From positions 1 through 24,040 of IMG/VR virus record IMGVR_UViG_3300031629_000081: a stretch of DNA of 24,040 bases; one strand, given 5' to 3'. Both the position numbers and the translations under genes were made by a program. Each line of letters starts with the position of its first letter. Position 1 is the first letter of the stretch. This document shows positions 19,201-24,040 of this stretch, one piece after another. The stretch comes from a virus. The notes beneath the pieces are model-generated. The model saw nothing but the letters and a program-made list of their open reading frames with translations, did no database searches and was not told the DNA's origin.

Positions 19201-22200
19201 GCTAAGCAGAATAAGGATGGTACATACGATTCTGATACTTCTACAGCTCATAATACATTCCCACAACAATTAAAATTTATTGAGCCTGGAGTGGCTGCGT
19301 TAATTCGTCAGATCATTAATATGGATTCTGTTTTGTTAACTCAAACAATGAATGGAGATCCTAATATTAAAGTAAACGGTCAACGGTGGGTAGGAGATGT
19401 CAATGTACTAATGCTGCATGATGCATTTATGGCCAGTCCAGAACAGCTATCTGAAATCAGTGAAGCTTATGGTCAACTGTTTTTACATTACAATCGTACT
19501 CATAGTGTTATTGAAAAAACGTATGACCAACTTAAGAAAGCTTTAGCTCTAACTAAATCAATAGATGACGCTGCACCGGAGGGCACCCCTCTATTGATGG
19601 ATAAATTAGATCGGTTTATTAGACACGAATTTTTTGATAATAAAAATAAAAAAGCTGAAGCTAAACTATTGCTTTCAGATATATTAAAATCAGTTGATAG
19701 AACTGTTAATAGCGTTGCAGAAGCCAGAGTTAGCTTTGAAGAATTAGCGTCAGAGAATGGTGGTCTTAGTGAGTCATTGCAAATGTTGATGCAACGACCT
19801 GAGCAAAGCCAATCTCTGGATGAAATGATAAATGATGTACTTCATGACTTAGCTAATGAAACAGCTGAAAATAAAAAACGTAATAAAATATCTCAAACCC
19901 CAATTCAAGAGCAATCGAATAAATCATTTGACGCTAATAATACGCTAACTCAAACTGAGTTTGATTTCTCTAAAAAAGACGTAGACGATTTAAAAAACTC
20001 GCTAATGTCAGAAAAGGGAAAGATTAGTGAAACAGAAAATCTAAATGACATAACGCGTAATACTGTTCAGTCTTTGTTTGGTGATTTTACTAAACTATCT
20101 GGTAATTATTACAATACTGCAGAAGAAGCCGCTAACCATACTGATACTCTTAGCCGAGTAATTGGTATTTTAAGTGAAGGGTTTGATTCAACAGCTGGTA
20201 TTCAGCTGACTTATGAGCAGATCCAAGGGATTACTCAAGGATCTTACAGTCAAGCTTTTGAGCGTATGGTAATTTCGAAGAGTCAACAATCCCCTACTAC
20301 ACGGAATGGGCAGTCTCCTCAAGAAGCCTATGCGCATGAATTATTACATGCAATGACGGGAATTGGGCTTGATCAATCTCCCCTAGTTAGACAGCGAATT
20401 GAAAAACTATATGATAATGTTTTAGATACTCTTGGGCGTAAATATGGTAAAGGACAAGAATATAAAGTATTCCTTCCTTCAAATACTGGACCTACTAATT
20501 TAGCTACTTCTAAAGAAATCTTAATGGCGAGAGAGCTATTTAATCATGCTTTCTATGCTAAAGAATCACATCGTTTACATGAATTTATGGCATTTGCTAA
20601 TACGAATGCTTCTTTATCTAATTTCATGAAACAGAACGATGTAGCTCAACGAACTGATCTATACGGTAGAATGTTGAGTGCGATTAAATACATTGTTGAT
20701 ACGATTAAACTCGTGTTAAACCAGAAAGTATACAACCCAACTGACTTGTCACAGGTTGCAGAAGCGGTAGCCATAACCGAACAATTGGTTGCTGCCCAGA
20801 ATAAACACAAGAGTAAACATGAGCAAATACGCAGTAAAGGATATAAAGCCTTAGATGCTTCTGATCAAATTATTAGAAAATTTGCAAACAATGCTTTTAA
20901 AGCATATGAAAGAGCAGCAAAGCAAGCTAGTGATGAAGGCAAAGATATTGAAACTGCTAGTGTTCCATTAAAAGTTGCTACTGGGTTAATTATGGTACCG
21001 TATATTTATTTTGGTGAACATAATGCTGTTCAAGAAATTCGTAATAGTGGAATGGAAAAACTCAATTATTCTTTACGAGGTATTCTGAAAGAATTTGGAG
21101 ATGGTGTTTTAAGTCCAGGAATGATTGAACAACTATTACAATCAAAAGTTAACATATCTAAACAACGACAATTAGCAGAAACGTTTCAAATAGATTGGTT
21201 TAACGGCAATAAGGCTAACGGAGTAAATAGTATTTGGCAATCACTAGATCCAACAAAAGATCACGCTATGTCAGTTGAGACCAGGGAAGCACTTACTAAT
21301 GTAATGCTTCGTACTGATATCTCTCAACTCATAACGGCAGGTCTTGATTTTAATTCACCTGCTGGAATGAAAAAGATTATTAGTTTAATTGGTAAAGACC
21401 CAACTGCTGGGCAAGAACGAGGTAGATTAAAACAACAAATATTAAAAAAATTAAATGTAAGCGGTGATCACTCAGCGGTTAAATATGCTAGCGAATTGGC
21501 TCACTGGATGATGACAGGAAATACAGAAAGATTATCGAATGCTCGACAGAATGCATATTCTATTGCTCTTGATTATTTACCAAATCCTACAGAAGAACGT
21601 GTTGGATTACTAGATGCTTTTGCAACTATTTCTGCATTAGGAGAAATAGATTCTAGAGATGCGGAAAATATTGGAGAATTAGCTAATAAAGAATTTGCAG
21701 CCAATCCTAATGAAAACGGCATAATTAGTATCATGCAAGCACACGTTCATTATAAAGCCAAATCACGAAGAGATTTATTTGATGGTGACCCTACACAAAT
21801 GATGAAGGGGTACATCGTTGAACGTATGGATAATTTAACAGATATTAAAATTGGTACACCAGAAGAAAAAGATGCAATGTATGAGCAAGGGTACACCTAC
21901 GAAGTGCCATTAAGTAAAATAGCTGCGGGGCAAACACACTATATTATGTACGTTAATCGTAATAAACCAGAAGTAAAAGATGTATCTGGTGTTATGTCAA
22001 CGACTAATCAACGTAATCAAGGAACAACATTGACAGAGATCTTAAGTTTAAATGATAAGTATAAAGACCCTGTTACTAAGAAACCAGATATGTTTATGAT
22101 TAGAGCTGAGGTTAAAAAGTTTAAAAAGCATCAAGATAAATTAGCTAAGCAACTCAGCTTTGATTCTAGATTTAAATTCCGTCCTATCTTTGATCAGAAC

Positions 22201-23547
22201 AATGTAATAACTGATTATCGAATAATGATGAACCATAAAGATACTAAGAAAATTCTTAAACCAGATTTAGAATTTCAAAATGTATTTGCTCACATGCATT
22301 CAAACTTAGTAGATCGTAAAAATACGATTATAAATGATAAAGAAACAATTCATCTATTAGTACATGAACAAGAAGATCTTTATAAAACATATCCTAATCA
22401 GTTTATTAATATATTAGATCCGGAAAGTAAGTATTTTGATCGTTACCAAAAGATGCCTCGGGCTATTAGAGAGTACATGCAAGAGTTTGCAGTAAGTGGC
22501 AAATTCATGGTTCGAATAGATATTATTGATAAGGTATTTGGATATAAACAAATAGATATTACTCAAGCAAAAGTATTTGAAAATAATCAACATCCATTTC
22601 TTAAACAAATGGCTGGGTTAGCTCACTACACAGTTAAAGAAACTGTAAGCTACGGTAAGAATCGAGTTGTACTAGCTGTTCCTAAAGTAATTATCGCAAA
22701 TATGATGTCAAATGTTGCGCAGTTACTTATGCGTAAAATCTCATTGTCATACATTACTAATAAATTACTTGAAGGTTTGTCAGAGTATAAACGGTACAGC
22801 AAAGATACTATTAAGATGAGAACACTTCAGTATCAAATTGATACTAAAAACTTAAACTCAACAAATAGTGCTGAAGCTCAGGAAGTTGCAAGATTAAAAG
22901 TTAGAATTGAATCTAACAAAATTCATGCAATGAATGAAGCCGGAGTAGACTCGTTAATTATTGAAGATTTAAATGACGCTCAATTAGATGGGTATTTTAA
23001 TAGAATGTCTCGTATTCTATTTAAAGGAAATCTTAAGCATATTGGGGATAAAATTCCTAGAACTCTACAAACAGTTGCACATACATTATTTTGGACTAAA
23101 GAAAGTTTGCCATATAAATACTCTAAACAAGTTGTACAGATGACAGACTTTATGGGTAGGTATGTAATGATGGAACATAGTCAGAATGTATTAGGACATA
23201 GTTTTAAAAAATCATTGCATGATTCACTAGAATCATTTGTTCTATTTGATGAATCTCTTATTGCTCCTTTAGAAATGCTAGATGCAATAGGTGCAACAGC
23301 TTTCTTATCTTATTGGCTTAGAAATCAGCGAGCTGTTAAGAAATTAGTACAAGCTAGTCCATCATCTGTAGCTATTTCTGCGGTTGTACAAGAGATGACT
23401 GGCATTCCTACATTAGGAAATATTAACAGTGCTTGGATGGGTGGTGATTTCTTTCCAAACGTAGCACAGACTGATGATTTGTGGGATGAAGCTAATAATG
23501 TAACATTATTTGAAGCAATCTCTCAACTCAAAGGAATGGTGAATTAG
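10294..23547 (+). CDS. Giant virion RNA polymerase with transglycosylase and metalloprotease-like domains (4,417 aa)
   Basis: In N4-type phages this protein is packaged in the head, ejected into the cell and transcribes early genes from hairpin promoters. Segments seen, in order: lytic transglycosylase (about 108-245; Glu119); acidic Pro-rich linker (250-400); hydrophobic Gly/Ala-rich regions (653-682, 755-822); coiled coils (838-880, 990-1065); small beta-barrel-like segment (1115-1165); coiled coil and Pro-rich linker (1530-1610); RNA polymerase (about 1622-3090); zinc metalloprotease-like region (about 3280-3480); unassigned helical C-terminus. The candidate polymerase residues are Arg2193, Asp2363, Arg2642, Lys2646, Tyr2654 and Asp3043. 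N4 gp50 is about 3,500 aa, so this is unusually long. No stop or frameshift interrupts the frame. The in-frame stop at 10288 and the lack of another Met before about residue 60 fix the start, yet no Shine-Dalgarno site is visible, which may keep the protein scarce. The polymerase call is strong; the protease function is inferred. Confidence 0.92.
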   Translation: MAQSNNDSIIQQFLNTSTPVQEPDPSAYDFIGQSDTAVTTPPPTEDTIARARLAFAKDTSKRNIDTAKTILQAKKALGIDPRVAMHEQYMQGIDTRNEGPSTEEVFNLESYKALVRGAETGGQVDSNTAQNPNSSATGTYQFTEGTWAGLMAKHPNAGLIADGRTNRAQQEIAEDLLASDDKDNLEGKNIPVTNGSMYVMHTLGAGNGATILQAAMNGDTRRAAELVPSQVVESNPTWFQDNPTPQGLVDHLSGLVGSQPATDPVTSFTSGRIPADIPVEPERSVGSTAVEEEVITPPLLADPPAEEEKETVLEKLGRAGDQLISGLNKAGDILSDKDKYIDAKEALIDGASRAPGEALEGVKKSGDIIATKLGLKSDPDPDPELPPASTINYYDLVNEAAEEEAGTSNRLSIMDMDVSPQVKASVLKLTEAPSMKIDSPIIKSKGDKVFQLENQTWVAILNGKPITNLSEKEATFYATRFEQDAAKQANGAYEEWSVGDVKNYLMKSIAQPVAAGFTAALVGEQSLQGKVNDYNALKGAQPLLNDKKTDLTPADIKLFNSILTSKTLTPEQEAFKNDSKFGVLSKLQKEANNEKEQAKNITDYADKWKSAFPTNDAGFQASQSIYDLIAEKDGEFAAVWEMLKNHKAAYAKEGLGSAAYSLALVSGGLVTQSAVLTSFIMDESQRAKAKWVEKNGAENYTPDVQSSIENWMALKVISQKISLGYLDKVVGKVIPGGRKKWIKQMAAKLNSTTPTSIKVLATIGGKGVSLGSGVGAEALQGAGEVVIEAQLPEATLNWREVYQGALAEGLGSLALGPTMAAKNLTEATVKSIIQPSNKERLKKGLQAEKTRLEEKIKRIEKFEKETNPKDLANFEKLTEEIVGIESALVELTNLSMDAKSGELKIDTKNTAIKELFEKHKSLANKTNATSDDVIDAIRTDLEATLLNTQTEFDALESRIPQVITKQRSIREVFAGASDTTTIRVKDTEYGKGLEQQVEKYEEDIKKIENDKDTSDVQKIIAIETRQKQINELGQKLEETAKPSLLKAEKVFLQTQLEKRKIQVEGDKAGQEIINVQINKDAGTDISDEDVAFQLEEIGVLDDRNNPNYIPIEENDQYGPGDIVDLKNNENPDNIDAQGYVIEEIIGLSRDGKVYVRLKGVTDAVQVDQLIPRVRPDETPRTILEKFQALTQRNLSDAAQKLVQAKFDEFITKYAPKDDGKGGKTFGSIDDSYEEHEKLSIDEAKKKQKDIKNNPDSTPEDLAYWDYQVNRKQEQSQRAKKEEQADKTMGDVHSEILEGESKKWKGLAKYHEEIINAYKNLVDPVIRDRNIRAITSKMRTHATNLTSKLAAFGEADRMIPNLASGMGAVVIGSIDLASPKGVRQMNYKVQPMPLTEADAKAQAKAKGTEYREGQSFESRKNNGQFVTLITDKTHKFKDFTIKRSSGLISNLQTESEYGKLIMGSVEGYKKTSMAQNAANQQVKIEAKQKVYDQLVKLRGKLPRIIKEISEKDREKIRVDKEKESKPLSLIKQLEKAEKELEALQKAFDNTEKTDETKLTLEEDIDKLKKEIDSLTTRIAEESTKNGDSPGKDKPPKSPPPGSDEVAPDVRESAEATEGKKGEQFEFPFTGKNFIETATRMYHAVVGGKLETVFGLVGKKFTDLVSVGKKTTILGLQNLADTNFADEKVLAKSLEALGIDSKAAKVLANRYFKFKTRFDKTLFHSIKIDRKVVLLAKDGNSKEELAAAGETFTVSEIDGTNKTVTIHNQNVTGDDTWTVPLNDVVDAENYAIRQPLSLLYREDLDNADNQQGTLPEQVVFSMMIGAMSWRQRTTDNDRFGGSEYGMEAFLYNNQQKLDGDEKVQLGQIGYGYNDVARQIGNDISQMLHLSPKNANGELSQEGIDIYFEHLLPALGMAAIETAQGTDSESYFIKDIHKWDFDDADRSADGRVYNNNPTGSQAETDEFGYRHLKIDENRPPSEEGLSAVKSLTETLELNIHSNAGPLQSPKDIKTDVSGTFGDVPLEVQRLMKKLHKVEWSKSEPMDIVSDLFEDHYDVLKEVLGIEELYETRIKDGKVEYVYEIESGNDSTIKKELAQITKQANNLKKDNPNLAKLRTKYTALLEEQKAILAKKGQPKLDKAGEPIKKGLWHKRDMAAKEAANRDKLLSLERLVKANDKNELEKFYFTYNLQNHHRIMQEGKINPQQSKVDRFLLKSWEPKTYTDKNMWKFELAVAQNFGTKIDKETYGVSKAAFNDVINDPIILEAVNAYQTLTKARALVESTKLKKANTTKHKNAVAAKKVAAKEFAEALSAVKFTYKKGNMSLLQGIAGLSNYMKVSPRPSAKLRFSKTRNTTFKSDIVMEIDGISNGFAMNVMQFPMWENMPEMLAKVATYFGKDTEHNTKAPDTYETLAEYVQKGMGDGTMNIENNTIPYEYITENNWKDDYDPLSIYKKRKSKYKAYSDKDSKFIAEQLRQREKVIEARGIIKAWARKHYSDNNTKILGWAKLNSKTNKEMSVEDIKAEDELYIKQLSYTFDSNFVLVFNKMDAGPERTRAFNEFNKIRKLQKLEPIKPLKRGDRGGGSKARTKAQEAAFNATLDREEKIQSANHAKAHKEFLTDYNQINGALNTVYSDFTGEVGEELRSVVKYPFIIHMYGGGIDRISKDVTKDIIGHIYEQVGLLQQQYNDALRASPESAAFFEEYKSVLPSDNYENIESGVLKIDGIVRQIEEFAAALETLGAFKQDNKSNDKNFIPQNADAFVKAMVEGNGLNKYFNENYLRANISTTIAPRFDHGLKTMLEPTQAARDAIVQMGGLLHGIFMAHFTQAYEKKINELNDGRSTLTKKELTALIKDAKGTLIKVYPQYAGPLSAIDENGNTEGFVDLAKTKSVSTIKEIVNVPKDIDKKDIWTAEKITQFIEDNADNFTDDARKRLPAIINFRKDISTNTKEDLVDLLKERNKFEDERVEYRNAKQNKDGTYDSDTSTAHNTFPQQLKFIEPGVAALIRQIINMDSVLLTQTMNGDPNIKVNGQRWVGDVNVLMLHDAFMASPEQLSEISEAYGQLFLHYNRTHSVIEKTYDQLKKALALTKSIDDAAPEGTPLLMDKLDRFIRHEFFDNKNKKAEAKLLLSDILKSVDRTVNSVAEARVSFEELASENGGLSESLQMLMQRPEQSQSLDEMINDVLHDLANETAENKKRNKISQTPIQEQSNKSFDANNTLTQTEFDFSKKDVDDLKNSLMSEKGKISETENLNDITRNTVQSLFGDFTKLSGNYYNTAEEAANHTDTLSRVIGILSEGFDSTAGIQLTYEQIQGITQGSYSQAFERMVISKSQQSPTTRNGQSPQEAYAHELLHAMTGIGLDQSPLVRQRIEKLYDNVLDTLGRKYGKGQEYKVFLPSNTGPTNLATSKEILMARELFNHAFYAKESHRLHEFMAFANTNASLSNFMKQNDVAQRTDLYGRMLSAIKYIVDTIKLVLNQKVYNPTDLSQVAEAVAITEQLVAAQNKHKSKHEQIRSKGYKALDASDQIIRKFANNAFKAYERAAKQASDEGKDIETASVPLKVATGLIMVPYIYFGEHNAVQEIRNSGMEKLNYSLRGILKEFGDGVLSPGMIEQLLQSKVNISKQRQLAETFQIDWFNGNKANGVNSIWQSLDPTKDHAMSVETREALTNVMLRTDISQLITAGLDFNSPAGMKKIISLIGKDPTAGQERGRLKQQILKKLNVSGDHSAVKYASELAHWMMTGNTERLSNARQNAYSIALDYLPNPTEERVGLLDAFATISALGEIDSRDAENIGELANKEFAANPNENGIISIMQAHVHYKAKSRRDLFDGDPTQMMKGYIVERMDNLTDIKIGTPEEKDAMYEQGYTYEVPLSKIAAGQTHYIMYVNRNKPEVKDVSGVMSTTNQRNQGTTLTEILSLNDKYKDPVTKKPDMFMIRAEVKKFKKHQDKLAKQLSFDSRFKFRPIFDQNNVITDYRIMMNHKDTKKILKPDLEFQNVFAHMHSNLVDRKNTIINDKETIHLLVHEQEDLYKTYPNQFINILDPESKYFDRYQKMPRAIREYMQEFAVSGKFMVRIDIIDKVFGYKQIDITQAKVFENNQHPFLKQMAGLAHYTVKETVSYGKNRVVLAVPKVIIANMMSNVAQLLMRKISLSYITNKLLEGLSEYKRYSKDTIKMRTLQYQIDTKNLNSTNSAEAQEVARLKVRIESNKIHAMNEAGVDSLIIEDLNDAQLDGYFNRMSRILFKGNLKHIGDKIPRTLQTVAHTLFWTKESLPYKYSKQVVQMTDFMGRYVMMEHSQNVLGHSFKKSLHDSLESFVLFDESLIAPLEMLDAIGATAFLSYWLRNQRAVKKLVQASPSSVAISAVVQEMTGIPTLGNINSAWMGGDFFPNVAQTDDLWDEANNVTLFEAISQLKGMVN
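10615..11028 (+). other. Lytic transglycosylase (SLT-type) domain within the giant protein
   Basis: Residues about 108-245. RGAETGG places the catalytic Glu at 119. It is followed by NPNSSATGTYQF and GTW (131-147), the classic pattern of phage and bacterial soluble lytic transglycosylases, and by MHTLGAGNGA from residue 200. The family cleaves the MurNAc-GlcNAc bond of peptidoglycan. A local opening of the cell wall during DNA ejection, as for T7 gp16, is the likely use. Confidence 0.85.
15157..19563 (+). other. Single-subunit (T7/N4-type) RNA polymerase domain within the giant protein
   Basis: Residues about 1622-3090. Motif B reads RSVVKYPFIIHMYG, exactly the Rx3Kx7YG spacing of T7 RNA polymerase (Arg627, Lys631, Tyr639). 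Motif C is MLHDAFMASPE (Asp3043), like T7 LIHDSFGTIPA. Motif A is MEIDGISNG (Asp2363), like T7 AFDGSCSG. A candidate for the conserved fingers/palm arginine is NHHRIM (Arg2193), followed by NPQ as in T7. The domain boundaries are estimates. N4's minimal active polymerase is about 1,100 residues, so this one is about a third longer. Confidence 0.9.
20131..20733 (+). other. Zinc metalloprotease-like domain within the giant protein
   Basis: Residues about 3280-3480. YAHELLHAMTG gives HExxH at 3348-3352, and 78 residues downstream of His3352 comes HEFMAFANTN with Glu3430 as the likely third zinc ligand. This HExxH...E(F)xAxxxTN pattern is found in metallopeptidase domains of large multi-domain phage and mobile-element proteins. 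Activity and target are unknown: self-cleavage of the ejected protein or cleavage of a host protein are both possible. Confidence 0.7.
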
Positions 23548-23555
23548 TTCTAATA

Positions 23556-23786
23556 TCACCCGTCTTCTAGGTCAGGGTAATGCCCTGATTCATTATCTTT
23601 TCGCATTCCATCCTCGTCGATCTTACGTTCAGTAAGGTCCTTCTTAATACTCGCTGCAACAAAACTTGCTGCAGCTAGCATAGGAATAGTCCATACCATC
23701 TTATCTGTTAGGAATGCCATGATATAGGTAGGTACTAATACAATAAGCCCTTGTACTAGGGCTATTTTTATACTGTGTGCATCCAT
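23556..23786 (-). CDS. Small membrane protein, holin-like (76 aa)
   Basis: Two hydrophobic helices (about residues 6-27, ALVQGLIVLVPTYIMAF, and 30-47) are separated by a very short turn (TDK) and followed by a strongly charged tail (KKDLTERKIDEDGMRKDNES). This topology and length are typical of small phage holins, which make holes in the inner membrane at the end of infection, but also of other small phage membrane proteins. No family was recognised from sequence. The gene points toward the giant gene and ends eight bases from its stop codon. It starts three bases after the end of the 57-aa gene, so the two are probably translated together. There is no clear ribosome site. Confidence 0.6.
   Translation of the reverse strand: MDAHSIKIALVQGLIVLVPTYIMAFLTDKMVWTIPMLAAASFVAASIKKDLTERKIDEDGMRKDNESGHYPDLEDG
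23572..23588 (+). terminator. Possible weak terminator hairpin at the end of the late operon
   Basis: TCAGGG, the loop TAATG, then CCCTGA form a 6-bp stem 24 bases after the stop codon of the giant gene, followed on the + strand by a T-rich stretch (TTCATTATCTTTT). It lies inside the 3' end of the minus-strand 76-aa gene. It could end the late transcript, but the stem is short and the T-run is broken. Confidence 0.3.
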
Positions 23787-23789
23787 AAA

Positions 23790-23963
23790 TTATTTAGATA
23801 ATACTACTTTAATAATTACATATAATATACATGCTACTATTAAAAAAATAGTAATAGGCAGTACCATTATACCAACTACGATAATCAACGGAATTCCTAT
23901 CATTCCTAGTGTAGTGTAAAGTACACTCTGTAAAGTAATTGATGCTGTTTTTATTTTAGTCAT
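23790..23963 (-). CDS. Very small hydrophobic membrane protein (57 aa)
   Basis: Reading the minus strand from ATG at 23963 gives 57 codons and a TAA at 23790-23792. After a short polar start (MTKIKTASITLQS), almost all residues from 14 to 54 are hydrophobic, with a Gly/Pro-containing break near 35-36 (MVLPIT), so two membrane helices are likely. Only a Ser-Lys end remains outside. Its ATG overlaps the stop of the upstream minus-strand gene in ATGA, and its stop is three bases ahead of the next start. Such tight packing supports a real gene. It may work with the 76-aa protein in a lysis or membrane module. That is inference, since no family was recognised. Confidence 0.62.
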   Translation of the reverse strand: MTKIKTASITLQSVLYTTLGMIGIPLIIVVGIMVLPITIFLIVACILYVIIKVVLSK

Positions 23964-24040
23964 CGGAATAGTGAGTCAGTATTTAACTTATCTGCTTTAG
24001 GTATTGTAGCCTCTACATCATGTTTGTCCATACCTTCTTG
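23960..24040 (-). CDS. C-terminal end of a minus-strand gene (start outside window)
   Basis: The frame is open from the right edge to a TGA at 23960-23962 and encodes 26 visible residues (QEGMDKHDVEATIPKADKLN and then TDSLFR). The stop overlaps the ATG of the 57-aa gene by four bases. The Met at the fourth visible codon has no properly spaced ribosome site, so the gene most likely begins outside the window. The visible part is polar and charged and gives no clue to function. Confidence 0.55.
   Translation of the reverse strand, partial: QEGMDKHDVEATIPKADKLNTDSLFR

Noticed and set aside
1-24040. tRNA genes, CRISPR arrays, insertion sequences and attachment sites
   Set aside because: I saw no cloverleaf-type sequence, no regularly spaced direct repeats, and no transposase or integrase frame. 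The dense virion gene order leaves no room for them.

Overview
The window is a stretch of a bacteriophage genome, most probably the late (virion structure and DNA ejection) module of an N4-type podovirus (family Schitoviridae). The clearest reasons are a major capsid protein of the N4-gp56 family, a portal-like protein at the left edge, and one enormous gene at the end of the operon that carries the motifs of the T7/N4 class of single-subunit RNA polymerase. The gene order (portal, small protein, scaffold-like protein, capsid, four or five virion proteins, giant virion RNA polymerase) is the order known from N4. The DNA is clearly A+T-rich. The host cannot be named from this window.

Layout. 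Bases 1-665 are the 3' part of the portal gene. Bases 702-3574 hold a small conserved head-region protein, an acidic scaffold-like protein and the major capsid protein. A perfect GC-rich hairpin (3594-3615) separates the capsid gene from the rest. Bases 3641-4791 hold two small virion proteins, the first with an N-terminal SAP/HeH-like helix-extended-helix segment. Bases 4798-10258 encode three proteins that look like internal or ejection proteins: 926 aa with membrane-active ends, 212 aa and Gly-rich, and 648 aa and all-helical. Bases 10294-23547, 55% of the window, are a single 4,417-codon gene. From 23556 to the right edge the strand switches to minus, with two very small two-helix membrane proteins and the tail of a third gene. 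The 57-aa member of this group is easily missed.

The giant protein is the centre of interest. In order it shows a lytic transglycosylase domain (catalytic Glu119), a Gly/Ala-rich hydrophobic region, two coiled coils, a small beta-barrel-like segment, a Pro-rich linker, an N4/T7-type RNA polymerase (candidate catalytic residues Arg2193, Asp2363, Arg2642/Lys2646/Tyr2654 and Asp3043), a zinc metalloprotease-like motif (His3348, Glu3349, His3352, Glu3430), and about 930 unassigned C-terminal residues. N4's own virion RNA polymerase is about 3,500 residues, so this one is roughly 900 residues longer, partly through a large insertion between polymerase motifs A and B.

Working together (inference from N4 and T7 biology): the portal, scaffold and capsid proteins build the head. 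The 926-, 212- and 648-aa proteins and the giant protein would be packaged in it and ejected with or ahead of the DNA, crossing the outer membrane, the peptidoglycan (opened by the transglycosylase domain) and the inner membrane. The polymerase would then transcribe the early phage genes. The minus-strand membrane proteins may belong to a lysis cassette.
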